A DNA stretch of 64,000 nt from Pseudomonas brassicacearum (GTDB lineage: Bacteria > Pseudomonadota > Gammaproteobacteria > Pseudomonadales > Pseudomonadaceae): assembly GCF_003732265.1 (NCBI RefSeq), contig NZ_MOBK01000002.1:496001-560000 (forward strand), read 5' to 3'. The notes beneath the pieces are model-generated. The model did no database searches, had not been told where the DNA came from, and saw only the letters and a list, made by a program, of their open reading frames with translations. This document shows, piece by piece, positions 19,620 through 31,201 of the stretch (position 1 is its first letter; the number at the start of each line of letters is the position of its first letter). The translations under genes and the position numbers were made by a program.

Positions 19620-20267
19620 TCAGCGCCCCGGCTCATCATTCCAAAGATATTTATGCAGCTGCAATTGCAGACGCACTGGCAGGTTGTCCGCCACCACCCA
19701 ATCCGCCAGGTCCCGAGCATTCAGGTCGTGGTGGCTTGGCGAGAACAAAACTTCGCCGGCGCGCCGGTCAAGACCGTACTGAATCAGCTTGGACACTGCC
19801 CAGTCGTAGTCTTCCCGCGAGCAGATGACAAACTTCACCTGATCGTTAGGCGTGAGCAGCTCGATATTTTCGTAGCGGTTGCGGTGTGCTTCCTTCGAAC
19901 CCGGGGTTTTCAGGTCGACAACGCGACTGACCCGGGAATCTACCGCCGAGATGTCGATCGCACCACTGGTTTCCAGTGACACTTCGTAACCGGCGTCGCA
20001 CAACTGCTTGAGCAATGGGATGGCGTTAGGTTGTGCCAGTGGCTCGCCACCGGTAACACACACATATCGCGGGCGGAAACCGGCCACTTGCTCGAGGATG
20101 TCGTCGAGCGGGCGAATGGTGCCTCCAGTGAACGCGTAGGCGCTGTCGCAGTATTGGCAACGCAAAGGGCAACCGGTCAGGCGCACAAATACTGTGGGCA
20201 GCCCGGCAGTTCGCGTTTCACCCTGCAACGAGTAAAAAACTTCGGTAATTCTCAATGTGTCTTGCAT
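19620..20267 (-). CDS. queE: 7-carboxy-7-deazaguanine synthase (radical SAM)
   Basis: A 215-residue radical SAM enzyme starting [18 protein letters not shown]. It forms carboxy-deazaguanine for queuosine synthesis. The cluster cysteines are in CPLRCQYC (Cys33, Cys37, Cys40), followed by the GGEP motif (VTGGEPLAQ). An alternative ATG five codons upstream (20282) is possible, as neither start has a strong Shine-Dalgarno. The shorter form matches the family start. Cotranscribed with queC. Confidence 0.94.
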   Translation of the reverse strand: MQDTLRITEVFYSLQGETRTAGLPTVFVRLTGCPLRCQYCDSAYAFTGGTIRPLDDILEQVAGFRPRYVCVTGGEPLAQPNAIPLLKQLCDAGYEVSLETSGAIDISAVDSRVSRVVDLKTPGSKEAHRNRYENIELLTPNDQVKFVICSREDYDWAVSKLIQYGLDRRAGEVLFSPSHHDLNARDLADWVVADNLPVRLQLQLHKYLWNDEPGR

Positions 20268-20383
20268 AGTCGCCACGGGCATAACAGCTAAACAGGCTGT
20301 CCGCCTCCGTCAGGCACTTCAAGGAACCCCGCCACCGCGCAGATTCCAAAAAGCGTGTTTCATAAAAAGGGCGTGAATTCTAA

Positions 20384-20412
20384 CGAAAAAACCCGCGACA
20401 AGCGCGGGTTTC
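20384..20412 (-). terminator. Terminator of the tol-pal-cpoB operon
   Basis: On the reverse strand CCCGCG-CTTGT-CGCGGG is followed by TTTTTT, just after the cpoB stop. Confidence 0.9.
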
Positions 20413-20434
20413 TTCGAAACGGGTCAAGCAGCCC

Positions 20435-21274
20435 TTACATTTTTTGCAGATCACGCTGGGCCAGCTGAGCGGCGGAAGTGCCCGGATACTGCGACACAAC
20501 CTGCTGCAGAATGCCTTTGACCTTGTCGGTGTGACCGAGGCGGCGCTCTACATCAGCCAGCTTGTACAACGAATCAGGCACTTTGGCGTGCTTTGGGTAC
20601 AGTTGTGAAACCTTGGCAAACGCCTGACCTGCACCTTGCAGATCGCCTTTGGCCAAATTCACTTCGCCCAACCAGTACTGGGCATTGCCCGCGTATTGGC
20701 TGTTCGGGTATTTGCGCAGGAAAGCGGCAAAAGCCTGGCTGGCCTTGTCGAAATCCTTGGCTTTGATCAGGTCGAAGGCTGCGTCGTAATACAGCTTTTC
20801 CTTCGCCGGATCCGCCGGTTCGCTACCCGCGGCAGGTGCTTGAGCGGCGGCCGCTCCTGCACTTGCGCCAGCAGCTGCTGCACTAGGGGCATTCAAATCG
20901 CCACCAGTGGAAGAATTTTCAGGAGTCGCGGCAGGTGCAACGCCGGTTCCTATGCGCCGATCAAGATCCTGATATCGCTCCAGGTTCTCTTGCTTCATGC
21001 GCGCTACATCATTTTGCAGTTCTTCGATCACACCCTGTTGGCGCGAGATCTGCTCCTGCATTTGTTGCAGTTGGTTGAACAGCTGGCCCTGTGCCGAGAC
21101 AGGGGTCGAAACCCCTCCCCCGGCATAGGCGCCGTTCGTACCGTAACCCGCAGGCGGATAACTACTCCCGCTGTTAGAACCGGAGTTGTTATCGACCACA
21201 GGAACCGCAGCCCACACCGCAAGCGGTGCGAGACTGAGAGCCAAGACAGTTACAGCACGACGGCACGTTCGCAT
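20435..21274 (-). CDS. cpoB: Cell division coordinator CpoB (YbgF)
   Basis: A 279-residue periplasmic protein with an N-terminal signal peptide (hydrophobic VLALSLAPLAVWAAVP). A short coiled-coil follows (QQMQEQISRQQGVIEELQNDVARMKQ, about residues 70-98), then an Ala/Gly-rich linker and C-terminal TPR repeats (about 155-279). In this family it links peptidoglycan synthesis with outer-membrane constriction through TolA. It ends the ybgC-tolQRAB-pal-cpoB operon, six bases after pal. Confidence 0.95.
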   Translation of the reverse strand: MRTCRRAVTVLALSLAPLAVWAAVPVVDNNSGSNSGSSYPPAGYGTNGAYAGGGVSTPVSAQGQLFNQLQQMQEQISRQQGVIEELQNDVARMKQENLERYQDLDRRIGTGVAPAATPENSSTGGDLNAPSAAAAGASAGAAAAQAPAAGSEPADPAKEKLYYDAAFDLIKAKDFDKASQAFAAFLRKYPNSQYAGNAQYWLGEVNLAKGDLQGAGQAFAKVSQLYPKHAKVPDSLYKLADVERRLGHTDKVKGILQQVVSQYPGTSAAQLAQRDLQKM

Positions 21275-21280
21275 GACGAA

Positions 21281-21778
21281 TTACTTACGCAGTTCGACGC
21301 GACGGTTTTGAGCCCAGGACTGCTCGTCGTTGCCGGTAGCAACTGGACGCTCTTCGCCGTAGGAAACCAGTTCCAGCTGAGCTGGGGAAACACCTTGCAG
21401 TACCAGGTAGCGTTGAACGGCTTTCGCACGACGCTCGCCCAGTGCCATGTTGTACTCACGAGTACCACGTTCGTCGGTGTTGCCTTCCAGAACAACGCGA
21501 GCGCCGTTTGCTTTCAGGTCTTTGGCGTGAACGTCCAGAGCGCGCATGGCTTCTGGCTTCAGGTCCGAGCTGTCGTATTCGAAGTAGAAGGTGGTGATTG
21601 CGCGCAGAGCAGCTTCTTCGCTCAGGGAACCGTCAACGGCACCAGTGTTTGCGCCGTAACCAGCGTTTGGATCAACAGCGCCTTCACCGGCGTTGTCGCC
21701 GCCTTTGGACGAGCAACCTACAGCTACAGCCATGGCCAGAGCCAGCGCAGCAAATTTACCAAACTTCAGCATTTCCAT
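21281..21778 (-). CDS. pal: Peptidoglycan-associated lipoprotein Pal (OprL)
   Basis: A 165-residue outer-membrane lipoprotein. The lipobox AVGC gives a mature N-terminal cysteine at about residue 22. An OmpA-like peptidoglycan-binding domain spans about 60-165, with the conserved [12 protein letters not shown] and NRRVELR motifs. It anchors the outer membrane to peptidoglycan and binds TolB and TolA. Near-identical to Pseudomonas OprL from memory. Two in-frame ATGs (codons 1 and 3) are possible. Confidence 0.97.
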   Translation of the reverse strand: MEMLKFGKFAALALAMAVAVGCSSKGGDNAGEGAVDPNAGYGANTGAVDGSLSEEAALRAITTFYFEYDSSDLKPEAMRALDVHAKDLKANGARVVLEGNTDERGTREYNMALGERRAKAVQRYLVLQGVSPAQLELVSYGEERPVATGNDEQSWAQNRRVELRK

Positions 21779-21830
21779 CGTGAAACTCCTAATGAACCCC
21801 AGTGTGTTAAGTAAAACGTGTAGCGCCGCG

Positions 21831-23132
21831 TCAGTTCAGGTAAGGGGACCAGGAAGGTTCTCGAACTTCGCCTTGAGCGGTAGGAAGCGGGAGCCTTACG
21901 CGTCCATTAATGGACACGAGCATCAAGACTCCCCGGCCCTGCTGGCGGGTGGCGTAGATTACCATGGTGCCGTTGGGCGCGACAGTAGGCGACTCGTCCA
22001 GAGTGCTATCAGTGAGGATCTTTACACTACCTCGCTGCAAATCCTGGGCTGCCACCTTGAAATTGGTGAAGCCGTCCTGGCGGTGAATCATCACCAGGGT
22101 CTTCTCATCAGCCGACAATTTAGGGTTGGCGTTGTAGTTACCAACGAAGGTCACACGTTCCGCACCGCCACCACTGACGCTGGTTTTGTAGATCTGCGGC
22201 TTGCCGCCACGGTCGGAGGTGAAGTAGATGGTGGAACCATCCTTACCCCAGAACGGTTCGGTGTTGATGCCGGGACCGTTGGTGACACGAGAGATCTGAC
22301 GCGAACCCAGGTTCATCACGTAGATGTCCGGGTTGCCGTCCTTGGACAGGACGAATGCCAGGCGATTGCCATCCGGTGACCAGGCTGGCGCACCATTCAG
22401 GCCTTCGAAGTTGGTGATCTGCTCGCGGCGACCGGTGTCGATGTTCTGCATGAAGATGCGCGGGCGCTTCTGCTCGAACGACACATACGCGATGCGCTTG
22501 CCATCCGGTGCAAAACGCGGCGACAGGATCGGCTCGCGTGATTGCAGCAGGGTCACGGCACGGGCACCGTCATAGTCCGAACGTTGCAGCGTGTAGCGCG
22601 TGTTCTTCTCGGAGAAACGCTCGGCTGTCACGTACAACAGACGCGTCGAGAAAGCACCTTTGATACCGGTGAGCTTTTCAAACGACTGGTCGGAGATGAA
22701 GTGCGCCATGTCGCGCAGTTGATCAGTGCTGCCCGACACGCTGCCGGTCAGCACTTGCTGCTCGGTGGCGACGTTGAACAGAGCGTACTGAACCTGCAGG
22801 CGACCGCCGGCAGGAACGATGCTGCCGACCATGATGTACTGGGCGCCAACTGCCTTCCAGTCACGGAAAATGATTTCGCTGGCCTGGCTCGGCAGGCTGA
22901 TCATGTTCTGCTTTGGAATCGGCGAGTAGTAACCCGAGTTGCGCAGGTCGTTACCGATGATTTCGGACATGTCGTCCGGCAGCACCGCACCGCCCTGGAA
23001 CGCGAACGGAACGACCGCGATCGGGGTGGCCCGATCACTGCCGCTGGTGACCAGAATGTTTTTCTCATCCGCCATCGCCATCCCTGCCAGGCAGCAGATA
23101 GCGACAAGCATTCCTCGTAGAAGGTTTCTCAC
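21831..23132 (-). CDS. tolB: Tol-Pal system protein TolB
   Basis: A 433-residue periplasmic protein with a signal peptide ([18 protein letters not shown]). An N-terminal alpha/beta domain runs to about 165 and a six-bladed beta-propeller occupies the rest. Repeats such as [17 protein letters not shown] and [16 protein letters not shown] mark the blades. TolB binds Pal and mediates outer-membrane constriction. Its ATG overlaps the tolA stop by four bases, indicating translational coupling. Confidence 0.97.
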   Translation of the reverse strand: MRNLLRGMLVAICCLAGMAMADEKNILVTSGSDRATPIAVVPFAFQGGAVLPDDMSEIIGNDLRNSGYYSPIPKQNMISLPSQASEIIFRDWKAVGAQYIMVGSIVPAGGRLQVQYALFNVATEQQVLTGSVSGSTDQLRDMAHFISDQSFEKLTGIKGAFSTRLLYVTAERFSEKNTRYTLQRSDYDGARAVTLLQSREPILSPRFAPDGKRIAYVSFEQKRPRIFMQNIDTGRREQITNFEGLNGAPAWSPDGNRLAFVLSKDGNPDIYVMNLGSRQISRVTNGPGINTEPFWGKDGSTIYFTSDRGGKPQIYKTSVSGGGAERVTFVGNYNANPKLSADEKTLVMIHRQDGFTNFKVAAQDLQRGSVKILTDSTLDESPTVAPNGTMVIYATRQQGRGVLMLVSINGRVRLPLPTAQGEVREPSWSPYLN

Positions 23133-24208
23133 GGGGCTAAATCCTCAGGCGTGAATGTCATCTTGAATGAACGATACGGAGCAAAATCGCTCGGCTTCAT
23201 TCCCTGCATTTCTGTCAAACGTCCAATATTCTTGACCGCCGCTACAGCAGACGCATCAAACGGACCGTCACCACTGGACTTGGCCACGCTGGCCGAAGTC
23301 ACCGTACCGTCCGGCAACATGCCGATTTGCAGCACCACTGTCATACCTTTGCGTGCCGAAGGTGGACGAGCCCAGCCTTCCGCCGCACGAAGACGAATCA
23401 AATCATCGAAACTGCCAGCGACTTCGTCGCCCTGCTCATCCGCCAAGGCCTGCTGGCGCTGCGGCGTGTCGGAAAGCAAATCTGCCAAGGCCTGGGCCTT
23501 TTTGTCTTCGGTCGATTTTTTTGCTGCATCCTGCGATTTCTTCTTCGCAGCATCGGCAGCAGCTTTCTTCTTCGCGTCTTCGGCGACTTTCTTCTTCGCC
23601 TCTTCAGCTTCAGCTTTCTTCTTGGCGTCTTCGGCGGCTTTCTTCTTCGCGTCTTCGACGATCTTCTTCTTCGCTTCTTCAGCGGCCGCTTTCTTGGCCT
23701 CTTCTTCAGCGGCTTTCTTGGCTTCTTCTTCAGATTTCTTCTTGGCTATATCAGCCAATTGTTTCTCTTCAGCCTTTTTGGCTTCGGCGGTCTTCTTCGC
23801 TTCATCGGCTTTCTTGGCTTCATCAGCCTTTTTCGCCTCGTCCGCTTTCTTCGACTCGTCGGCCTTCTTGGCTTCCTCGGCCTTTTGAGCCGCTTCTTCT
23901 TTCTTTTGTTCCGCAGCCTTCACCGCTTCCTGCTCGACCTTTTTCTGTTCCAACTGTTCGACTTCGGTCTGACGCGCAGCAGTTTTCTGCGCTTCACCCG
24001 CAATCTTCTGATTGGTCTGGGTGGTCGCCCGACTTTTCGATTTCAGCTGGTACAGGGTCGCCTGGACAATCGGCTTGGCCGGCGGCAACTCAGGCGTCAT
24101 GGCAAAACTGACAAACAGCATGCCGAACACCAGCACGTGCAAGCCAATCGCCCAGACACTAGGCCAGAAGTAGCTTTCCGAGGCTGTTGGCTCTCGTTGT
24201 TGCTGCAT
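23129..24208 (-). CDS. tolA: Tol-Pal system protein TolA
   Basis: A 359-residue inner-membrane protein. A single N-terminal membrane segment lies at about 15-37 ([20 protein letters not shown]). A long Ala/Lys/Glu-rich helical domain of repeated [12 protein letters not shown] units spans about 60-235, crossing the periplasm, and a globular C-terminal domain occupies about 245-359. It transmits the TolQR proton-motive energy to TolB-Pal. The repetitive middle is open on the other strand too, but that frame is an artefact. Confidence 0.97.
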   Translation of the reverse strand: MQQQREPTASESYFWPSVWAIGLHVLVFGMLFVSFAMTPELPPAKPIVQATLYQLKSKSRATTQTNQKIAGEAQKTAARQTEVEQLEQKKVEQEAVKAAEQKKEEAAQKAEEAKKADESKKADEAKKADEAKKADEAKKTAEAKKAEEKQLADIAKKKSEEEAKKAAEEEAKKAAAEEAKKKIVEDAKKKAAEDAKKKAEAEEAKKKVAEDAKKKAAADAAKKKSQDAAKKSTEDKKAQALADLLSDTPQRQQALADEQGDEVAGSFDDLIRLRAAEGWARPPSARKGMTVVLQIGMLPDGTVTSASVAKSSGDGPFDASAVAAVKNIGRLTEMQGMKPSDFAPYRSFKMTFTPEDLAP

Positions 24209-24669
24209 CAGGGCGCCTCGGTAATCAAGCCAACGTTACCGACGCCGGCTTTCTGCAAACCGCCCATGGCACCCATGACCGAACCATAATCGACGGTCTT
24301 GTCGCCGCGGATGAACACCTGAGTACGCTTGCCGCCCTCAGTGCCGGCACGAATGATCTTGGTCACCGCGTCAGTCATCTGCGGCAAGGTCATGGCCTTG
24401 TCCTGCTGCTTTTCGGTGTCGACTTCGCTGCCAAGGTTCCAGTAGTAGGTCTTGTCAGCCTTGATCGAAATGGTCAGGACCTGGGTGTTGTTGTCCTGCG
24501 GCAAGGCTTCGCTGGAAACCTTGGGCAGATCAACTTTCACGCCCTGATTGAGCATCGGCGCGGTCACCATGAAGATGACCAGCAGCACCAGCATCACGTC
24601 GATGTAAGGCACTACGTTCATCTCGGCAACCGGCTTGCGCTTTTTGCGAGCTCGAGCGATTAAAGCCAT
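24208..24669 (-). CDS. tolR: Tol-Pal system protein TolR
   Basis: A 153-residue ExbD-family protein. A single membrane segment with the proton-path aspartate (PYIDVMLVLLVIFMVTAPML) is followed by a periplasmic domain. It works with TolQ to harvest the proton-motive force. Its stop overlaps the tolA start (TGATG). The lysine/arginine-rich KKRKPVAEMN before the membrane segment is characteristic. Confidence 0.96.
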   Translation of the reverse strand: MALIARARKKRKPVAEMNVVPYIDVMLVLLVIFMVTAPMLNQGVKVDLPKVSSEALPQDNNTQVLTISIKADKTYYWNLGSEVDTEKQQDKAMTLPQMTDAVTKIIRAGTEGGKRTQVFIRGDKTVDYGSVMGAMGGLQKAGVGNVGLITEAP

Positions 24670-24683
24670 TGGAAATTACCTGC

Positions 24684-25379
24684 TTATTCTTCGCTGGTGT
24701 GCACTTTGCGGTGCAGGATCGCCTGGAATTCATCGGCGAAGGTGTAGTAACGGCTCAGCAGGGTTTCGCTGCGAGCAGAGAAGCGGTTGTAAGCGATAAC
24801 GGCCGGGATGGCGGCGAACAGACCGATCGCGGTGGCGATCAGTGCTTCGGCGATGCCGGGAGCCACAGTGGCCAGGGTCGCTTGCTGGGCAGTGGCCAGG
24901 CCACGGAAGGAGTTCATGATGCCCCAGACCGTACCGAACAGACCGATGTACGGGCTTACGGAACCGACGGTGGCGAGGAATGGCAGACTCTGCTCGAGCT
25001 TCTCTTCTTCGCGGGAAATGGCAACGCGCATGGCACGGGCCACACCTTCCATGACTGCTTCCGGGTCAACGCCTGGCTGCTGGCGCAGACGGGAGAATTC
25101 CTTGAAACCGGCACGGAAAATCTGCTCGACGCCCGAATCCGGATCAGGGTTGCTGCCGGCCTGACGGTAGAGTTTGGACAGGTCGATACCGGACCAGAAG
25201 CGCTCTTCAAAGCTCTCCAGGGCACGTCGACCGGCACGAATCAAATTGCTGCGCTGAAAAATCATGATCCATGAGGTCACCGATGCGGCTACCAGGATCA
25301 GCATTACCACTTGCACCACGATACTGGCATTGCTGACCAGGCTCCACATGGAGGAATGGTCGACGACGTTAGCTTCCAC
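24684..25379 (-). CDS. tolQ: Tol-Pal system protein TolQ
   Basis: A 231-residue ExbB-family inner-membrane protein with three membrane segments: near 17-37, about 140-160 ([13 protein letters not shown] region) and about 175-195. It forms the pentameric proton channel around TolR. It overlaps ybgC by 11 bases and lies 14 bases before tolR. The Thr and Pro/Gly-rich second and third segments are conserved. Confidence 0.97.
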   Translation of the reverse strand: MEANVVDHSSMWSLVSNASIVVQVVMLILVAASVTSWIMIFQRSNLIRAGRRALESFEERFWSGIDLSKLYRQAGSNPDPDSGVEQIFRAGFKEFSRLRQQPGVDPEAVMEGVARAMRVAISREEEKLEQSLPFLATVGSVSPYIGLFGTVWGIMNSFRGLATAQQATLATVAPGIAEALIATAIGLFAAIPAVIAYNRFSARSETLLSRYYTFADEFQAILHRKVHTSEE

Positions 25380-25836
25380 GCTTTATCTCCTGCTTTGAGT
25401 GTGTACCCGCGCCGCTCACGTCGGCAAAGGCCGCACGTAGAGCTTCGGGAATGGCCCGGGGTTTTAAACTTTCAGTGCGCACACAGGCCACCAGAAACTG
25501 CCCTTCACAGAGCAGCGCATTATCCGTTGCCCGCCTGACCTGCTGCTTGAAACGCAGGCTGACACGGTTCAATTCGATTACTTCAGCGCTTACCAGAAGC
25601 TCGTCGTCCAGTCGCGCCGGCGCGTGATAACGCGCTTCGCTGGAATGCACGACAAACAACAGGTCCTCCCCTGCCAGCGCCGACTGGGCAAAGCCCAGAT
25701 CCCGGAGCCGCTCGGTTCGAGCCCGTTCCATAAACTTGAGGTAATTGACGTAATACACGATGCCGCCCGCATCGGTGTCCTCGTAATAAACGCGACAACG
25801 ATGTGTGAACGGCTCAAGCCCGTTTTGCGCGCGCAT
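25369..25836 (-). CDS. ybgC: Acyl-CoA thioesterase YbgC
   Basis: A 155-residue hotdog-fold protein with the 4HBT active-site motif [24 protein letters not shown], the aspartate being in EDTDAGG. It hydrolyses acyl-CoA or acyl-ACP thioesters and by family is linked to phospholipid metabolism at the inner membrane. It is the first gene of the tol-pal operon, overlapping tolQ by 11 bases. The upstream 128 bases to ruvB probably hold the operon promoter. Confidence 0.94.
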   Translation of the reverse strand: MRAQNGLEPFTHRCRVYYEDTDAGGIVYYVNYLKFMERARTERLRDLGFAQSALAGEDLLFVVHSSEARYHAPARLDDELLVSAEVIELNRVSLRFKQQVRRATDNALLCEGQFLVACVRTESLKPRAIPEALRAAFADVSGAGTHSKQEIKRGS

Positions 25837-25964
25837 ACTCTAGTGCTTACTCCTCAGGTTGCCAATCCGGCCAGGCAACTGTTTTTCATTGATCTGCGGG
25901 CTTTTTCGCAAAAGCACGGTTCTCGGACCGCACAAAAGCCGAATATATCAGCGCGCAAAAATTA

Positions 25965-27026
25965 TTAATCATCCACGGCGTCAAGGAACTCGTCTACCAC
26001 GGGCATTTCGCCCAATCGTGACGGGATATTTAAACCGAAGTGCAAATACGCATGCCGGGTCACCACTCGCCCTCGCGGGGTGCGCATGATGTAGCCCTGC
26101 TGGATCAAGTACGGCTCCAGCACGTCTTCAATAGTGTGGCGTTCCTCGCTGATGGCCGCGGCCAGGCTATCCACCCCAACAGGACCACCGTCGAACTTCT
26201 CGATCATGGTCAACAACAGACGCCGGTCCTGATGATCGAAACCGCGCTCGTCGACATCCAGCAGGTTCAACGCGAGGTCGGCAATCGGCTTGGTGATGTG
26301 GCCCTTGGCGCGTACCTCGGCGAAATCGCGCACCCGACGTAGCAACCGGTTGGCGATCCGCGGCGTACCGCGGGCACGCCGGGCGATTTCGAAGGCGCCT
26401 TCCGGGTCCAGCGGCAAACCAAGGATGCTCGCCGAACGGCTGACAATCGTTGCCAGGTCTGCGGTGCTGTAGAACTCAAGGCGCTGGACGATGCCGAAGC
26501 GGTCGCGCAAGGGGTTGGTCAACATGCCGGCACGGGTCGTTGCACCGACGAGGGTGAAAGGTGGCAAATCAAGCTTGATCGATCGCGCGGCCGGTCCCTC
26601 GCCGATCATGATGTCGAGCTGGAAATCCTCCATGGCCGGGTACAGCACTTCTTCGACAATCGGCGACAGGCGATGGATTTCGTCGATGAACAGCACGTCG
26701 TGGGGTTCAAGGTTGGTCAACAGCGCCGCCAGGTCACCCGGGCGTTCCAGCACCGGACCCGAGGTGCTCTTGATCGACACGCCCATTTCCTGGGCGATGA
26801 TGTTCGCCAGGGTGGTTTTACCCAGACCCGGCGGACCGAAGATCAGCGTGTGATCCAGCGACTCGTTGCGCCCACGGGCAGCCTGGATGAACAACTCCAT
26901 TTGCTCGCGAACGGTCGGCTGGCCGATGTATTCGGCCAGGCTGACGGGACGAATCGCCCGGTCCTGGACTTCCTCGCGGTCACGGGGACCCGGGGTGGCG
27001 GCAATCAGACGATCAGCTTCAATCAC
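25965..27026 (-). CDS. ruvB: Holliday junction branch-migration ATPase RuvB
   Basis: A 353-residue AAA+ motor. Walker [13 protein letters not shown], Walker [10 protein letters not shown], the sensor GATTRAG and a C-terminal winged helix ([14 protein letters not shown]) are visible. It forms hexameric rings that drive branch migration with RuvA. The ATG directly follows the ruvA stop, so the pair is coupled. Confidence 0.98.
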   Translation of the reverse strand: MIEADRLIAATPGPRDREEVQDRAIRPVSLAEYIGQPTVREQMELFIQAARGRNESLDHTLIFGPPGLGKTTLANIIAQEMGVSIKSTSGPVLERPGDLAALLTNLEPHDVLFIDEIHRLSPIVEEVLYPAMEDFQLDIMIGEGPAARSIKLDLPPFTLVGATTRAGMLTNPLRDRFGIVQRLEFYSTADLATIVSRSASILGLPLDPEGAFEIARRARGTPRIANRLLRRVRDFAEVRAKGHITKPIADLALNLLDVDERGFDHQDRRLLLTMIEKFDGGPVGVDSLAAAISEERHTIEDVLEPYLIQQGYIMRTPRGRVVTRHAYLHFGLNIPSRLGEMPVVDEFLDAVDD

Positions 27027-27644
27027 TTAAATCATTCCCTTCAGGGCACGACGAATCAGGTCTTCACTGCTCAAGCCTTTCTCCTTGATCGCGGAAATCG
27101 CCTTGCTGGCCTCCTGCGGCTTGTAGCCCAGGGAAATCAGCGCGCTGACCGCGTCGTTTTCGGCGGTGGCGACCGGCGCCGGCGCATCCGGCCCACCCGG
27201 CTGGTTTGGCACCAGCGCGAACATCGCCGGTACGGTTTCCCAGGCCTTGAAGCGGTCCTTGAGTTCCACCAGCAAACGTTCCGCCGTCTTCTTGCCCACG
27301 CCCGGCACCTTGGTCAGCGCCGAGGTGTCCTGGGACTGTACGCAACGGACCAGCTCATCGACTTCCAGACTGGACATCAATGCCAGCGCCAATTTCGGCC
27401 CTACACCATTGAGACGGATCAGCTCGCGGAAAAAGTCTCGCTCACGCTTGCCGAAGAAACCATAGAGTAACTGCGCGTCTTCGCGTACGACCAAGTGGGT
27501 GTGCAAGGTCAGTGGTTCACCGACCGACGGCAAGCGATACAGCGTGGTCATGGGCACTTCCAGCTCATACCCCAGACCGTTTACATCCAGAATCAGGTGC
27601 GGCGGCTGTTTTTCAGCCAGTGTGCCGCGCAAGCGTCCAATCAC
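27027..27644 (-). CDS. ruvA: Holliday junction-binding protein RuvA
   Basis: A 205-residue protein. It has an N-terminal OB fold ([27 protein letters not shown]), a helix-hairpin-helix domain ([17 protein letters not shown] and [19 protein letters not shown]) and a C-terminal RuvB-contacting domain (about 155-205). It binds four-way junctions as a tetramer. Lies between ruvC and ruvB. Confidence 0.98.
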   Translation of the reverse strand: MIGRLRGTLAEKQPPHLILDVNGLGYELEVPMTTLYRLPSVGEPLTLHTHLVVREDAQLLYGFFGKRERDFFRELIRLNGVGPKLALALMSSLEVDELVRCVQSQDTSALTKVPGVGKKTAERLLVELKDRFKAWETVPAMFALVPNQPGGPDAPAPVATAENDAVSALISLGYKPQEASKAISAIKEKGLSSEDLIRRALKGMI

Positions 27645-27760
27645 GTTACAGATCCTTGAGCGTTGGCCAGATCAATGCCTGGCGACCGACAGAGCAAGGG
27701 TTCGCGTCGACAACACAGACACGAAAACCCTCATTCCATAAAAAATGATTGCTGATGCTA

Positions 27761-28285
27761 TCAGAGACGCAGGCGCCCGCCACGACTGCGTGCCGTCCCC
27801 AGGCCATGGGGCAACAGACTGGAACGGGTGTGAGCATGGCAAATGGCGATGGCCAGGGCGTCAGAGGCGTCGATTTGCGGCTTGCTGGTCAATTTCAGCA
27901 TGTGCATGACCATCATTTGCACCTGTTCTTTATTCGCCGCACCGGTGCCGGTCACTGCCTGCTTGACCTGGGTCGCGGTGTACTCGGCGATTTCCAGGCT
28001 TTCTTCGGCACCGGCAACGATGGCCGCACCGCGCGCCTGACCCAGTTTCAGTGCAGAGTCGGCATTGCGCGCCATGAACACTTTTTCGATGCCCATGGTG
28101 ACCGGGCCGTATGTCTGGATGATTTCACGCACGCCGCGATAAACGATTTGCAGACGTTCATGCAATTCTCCCGAGCCGGTACGAATGCAGCCCGAGGCCA
28201 CATACACACAGCCACGCCCGGTATCGCGCACCACGCCATAACCGGTAATACGCGAACCGGGGTCGATACCAAGAATTAATGTCAT
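27761..28285 (-). CDS. ruvC: Crossover junction endodeoxyribonuclease RuvC
   Basis: A 174-residue resolvase starting [19 protein letters not shown]. The first catalytic aspartate is Asp8, and GIEKVF and the C-terminal [12 protein letters not shown] supply the other acidic residues. The ATG at 28285 is chosen over an upstream in-frame TTG because it matches the family start. It lies 116 bases upstream of ruvA in the same direction. Confidence 0.97.
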   Translation of the reverse strand: MTLILGIDPGSRITGYGVVRDTGRGCVYVASGCIRTGSGELHERLQIVYRGVREIIQTYGPVTMGIEKVFMARNADSALKLGQARGAAIVAGAEESLEIAEYTATQVKQAVTGTGAANKEQVQMMVMHMLKLTSKPQIDASDALAIAICHAHTRSSLLPHGLGTARSRGGRLRL

Positions 28286-28335
28286 AACGCCTGCGGTCAA
28301 GGATGAGCAGTGTATTCAATGAAGCGAATATCTAA

Positions 28336-28425
28336 TGTGGGAGCGGGCTTGCTCGCGAATACGGTTTTACATTCAGCAACTATGTTGCCTGAAAATCCGC
28401 TTTCGCGAGCAAGCCCGCTCCCACA
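28336..28425. repeat. REP inverted pair
   Basis: TGTGGGAGCGGGCTTGCTCG facing its inverted complement, about 45 bases apart, between yebC and ruvC. Confidence 0.9.
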
Positions 28426-28442
28426 AGGGATCCTGGTTGCCC

Positions 28443-29189
28443 TCAGCTTAGCTGCGCGGCTACCGACTCAGGAATGTCAGCATTGGAATAGACGTTCTGC
28501 ACATCATCCAGGTCTTCAAGCATGTCGATCAGCTTGAGTACCTTCTCGGCGCCTTCCAGGTCCAGTTCGGCGCTGGTGGTCGGCAGCATGACGATTTCAG
28601 CGTCGTCACCCTTGAAACCGGCCGCTTCCAGCGCATTGCGCACGGAATAGAACCCGGCGAACGAGGTGAACACATCAATGGAACCGTCTTCGTGAGTGAC
28701 CACGTCATCGGCGTCGGCTTCCATCGCCGCTTCCATCAGCGCGTCTTCATCAACGCCTGGCGCGAAGGAAATCTGCCCTTTGCGCTCGAACAGATAAGCC
28801 ACGGAACCGTCGGTACCGAGGTTGCCGCCACATTTACTGAATGCATGGCGAACAGCGGCGGCGGTGCGATTACGGTTGTCGGTCATGCACTCGACCATCA
28901 CCGCCACGCCACCCGGGCCGTAGCCTTCGTAGCTCAGCTCGACCATGTCGTCGGTGTCGGCAGCGCCGGCACCGCGCGCAACGGCGCGATCAATGATGTC
29001 GCGGCTCATGTTCGCGCCAAGGGCCTTGTCCAGCGCCAGACGCAGGCGCGGGTTGGAGCCCGGATCACCGCCACCCTGACGGGCAGCAACGGTCAGCTCA
29101 CGAATCCACTTGGTGAAAATCTTGCCCTTCTTGGCATCCTGACGTTCTTTGCGGTGCTTGATGTTCGCCCACTTGGAATGACCCGCCAT
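28443..29189 (-). CDS. yebC: YebC/PmpR-family protein (TACO1)
   Basis: A 248-residue protein starting [25 protein letters not shown], the family signature. YebC proteins bind the ribosome or DNA. In P. aeruginosa the homologue PmpR was described as a regulator of pqsR, while recent work assigns the family to relief of ribosome stalling. The ATG at 29189 is chosen for the family start. Downstream of aspS and upstream of ruvC, its usual place in proteobacteria. Confidence 0.96.
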   Translation of the reverse strand: MAGHSKWANIKHRKERQDAKKGKIFTKWIRELTVAARQGGGDPGSNPRLRLALDKALGANMSRDIIDRAVARGAGAADTDDMVELSYEGYGPGGVAVMVECMTDNRNRTAAAVRHAFSKCGGNLGTDGSVAYLFERKGQISFAPGVDEDALMEAAMEADADDVVTHEDGSIDVFTSFAGFYSVRNALEAAGFKGDDAEIVMLPTTSAELDLEGAEKVLKLIDMLEDLDDVQNVYSNADIPESVAAQLS

Positions 29190-29263
29190 AACTCGCTCCG
29201 AATTCTCTTTGAAACATTGCCCGCCACACTCAGTGTCGGCCAGCAACCAAAAAATCTCGACCT

Positions 29264-29296
29264 AAAGAAAAGGCGCACCCAAAAGGATGCGCCTTT
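29264..29296 (-). terminator. Terminator of aspS
   Basis: On the reverse strand AAAGGCGCA and TGCGCCTTT pair around a 10-base loop, followed by TTTTC. It lies 11 bases beyond the aspS stop. Confidence 0.8.
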
Positions 29297-29306
29297 GCGG
29301 TCAGCC

Positions 29307-31082
29307 TTACTCAGCCTTTGGCGTTTCGCGCAGACGAATGTGCAGTTCGCGCAATGCCTTGGCATCCACCTGGCCCGGTGCCTGAGTCATGACATCCGCC
29401 GCGCTCTGGGTTTTCGGGAAGGCGATCACTTCACGGATCGACTGGGCGCCGGTCATCAGCATGACCAGACGGTCCAGACCGAAGGCCAGGCCACCGTGTG
29501 GCGGCGCGCCGTACTTCAGGGCGTCGAGCAGGAAGCCGAATTTCTCTTCCTGTTCCGCTTCGTTGATGCCCAGCAGGCGGAATACGGTCTGCTGCATTTC
29601 CTTGCGGTGGATACGGATCGAACCGCCACCCAGTTCAGTGCCGTTCAGCACCATGTCGTAGGCACGGGACAGAGCAGTCGCCGGGTTGGCTTCCAGTTCT
29701 TCCGGGGTGCACTTCGGCGCGGTGAACGGGTGGTGCAAGGCGGTGAAGCTGCCGTCGTCGTTCTCTTCGAACATCGGGAAGTCGACGACCCACATTGGCG
29801 CCCATTTGCAGGTCAGCAGGTTCAGGTCGTTACCGACCTTGATCCGCAGTGCACCCAGCGCTTCGCTGACGATCTTGGCCTTGTCGGCGCCAAAGAACAC
29901 GATGTCGCCGTCGACTGCGCCAACGCGATCGAGGATCACATTGAGGTTGGCTTCAGGGATGTTCTTGACGATCGGCGATTGCAGACCTTCAACGCCTTTG
30001 GCGCGCTCGTTGACCTTGATGTACGCCAGGCCCTTGGCACCGTAGATGCCGACGAACTTGGTGTAGTCGTCGATTTGCTTGCGCGGCATGCTCGCAGCGC
30101 CTGGAACGCGCAACGCGGCAATACGGCATTTCGGGTCGTTGGCCGGGCCGCTGAACACCTTGAAGTCGACTTCTTTCAGTTGATCTTCAACGTCAACCAG
30201 CTCCAGCGGGTTACGCAGGTCCGGCTTGTCGGAACCGTAACGACGCATGGCTTCTGTGAAGGTCATGTGCGGGAAGTCGCCGAATTCCAGGTCCAGCACT
30301 TCCTTGAACAGGTTGCGGATCATTTTTTCGGTGATGCCCATGATCTCGTTTTCATCGAGGAAGCTGGTCTCGATGTCGATCTGGGTGAATTCCGGCTGGC
30401 GATCAGCCCGCAGGTCTTCGTCACGGAAGCACTTGGCGATCTGGTAGTAACGGTCGAAGCCAGCCACCATCAGCAGTTGCTTGAACAGCTGTGGCGATTG
30501 CGGCAAGGCGAAGAACGAACCGGCGTGGGTACGGCTCGGCACCAGGTAGTCGCGAGCACCTTCCGGGGTGGCGCGGGTCAGGATCGGCGTCTCGACGTCG
30601 AGGAAGCCGTTCTCATCCAGGAAGCGACGGATGCTGGTGGTCATGCGCGAACGCAGACGCAGCTTCTCGGCCATTTCCGGGCGACGCAGGTCAAGGAAGC
30701 GATAGCGCAGACGGGTCTCTTCGCCAACATCGGAGAACTCGTTCAGCGGGAACGGCGGGGTTTCCGATTCGTTCAGCACTTCCAGTTCGTAACCGAGGAC
30801 TTCGATCATGCCCGACGCCATGTTGGCGTTGGTAGCGCCGGCCGGACGCAGGCGAACCTTGCCGGTGATTTTCACGACGTATTCGCTGCGCACGCGATCG
30901 GCGGCGGCGAAGGATTCAGCGCGGTCCGGGTCGAACACCACCTGGGCCAGACCATCACGATCACGGATATCGAGGAAAATCACCCCACCGTGGTCACGGC
31001 GACGGTGTACCCAACCGCAAAGAGTAATTTCCTGGCCTTCCAGGCTTTCGTTCAGTTGGCCGCAATAATGGCTGCGCATCAT
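29307..31082 (-). CDS. aspS: Aspartyl-tRNA synthetase (probably Asp/Asn non-discriminating)
   Basis: A 591-residue class II synthetase beginning [20 protein letters not shown]. It has an N-terminal OB anticodon-binding domain, the bacterial GAD insert (about 290-420) and the class II motifs, with motif 2 at [21 protein letters not shown] and motif 3 at [13 protein letters not shown]. It charges tRNA-Asp. In Pseudomonas it also mischarges tRNA-Asn for later amidation. The start at 31082 matches the family. Upstream frame sequence is not conserved. Confidence 0.97.
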   Translation of the reverse strand: MMRSHYCGQLNESLEGQEITLCGWVHRRRDHGGVIFLDIRDRDGLAQVVFDPDRAESFAAADRVRSEYVVKITGKVRLRPAGATNANMASGMIEVLGYELEVLNESETPPFPLNEFSDVGEETRLRYRFLDLRRPEMAEKLRLRSRMTTSIRRFLDENGFLDVETPILTRATPEGARDYLVPSRTHAGSFFALPQSPQLFKQLLMVAGFDRYYQIAKCFRDEDLRADRQPEFTQIDIETSFLDENEIMGITEKMIRNLFKEVLDLEFGDFPHMTFTEAMRRYGSDKPDLRNPLELVDVEDQLKEVDFKVFSGPANDPKCRIAALRVPGAASMPRKQIDDYTKFVGIYGAKGLAYIKVNERAKGVEGLQSPIVKNIPEANLNVILDRVGAVDGDIVFFGADKAKIVSEALGALRIKVGNDLNLLTCKWAPMWVVDFPMFEENDDGSFTALHHPFTAPKCTPEELEANPATALSRAYDMVLNGTELGGGSIRIHRKEMQQTVFRLLGINEAEQEEKFGFLLDALKYGAPPHGGLAFGLDRLVMLMTGAQSIREVIAFPKTQSAADVMTQAPGQVDAKALRELHIRLRETPKAE

Positions 31083-31201
31083 GGTAGTGGTTTCGCTTCT
31101 CGTAATTCGAAATTCGGTCGGAGCCCTGCACATCCTGCCCTTTATAAAGGTGCCCGATGATGCAAGCGCTCGCACGTGTGGTTCTACTCAGGCCCTAGAC
31201 C

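Noticed and set aside
23151..24289. Open frames opposite tolA rich in Leu, Phe and Ser
   Set aside because: They are the complement of the Ala/Lys-rich repeats of TolA and not a real membrane protein.
28692..31160. Long antisense open frame (822 codons) opposite yebC and aspS
   Set aside because: It mirrors two clear genes, aspS and yebC. High-GC third-position bias leaves the complementary frame open. No ribosome site or domain.
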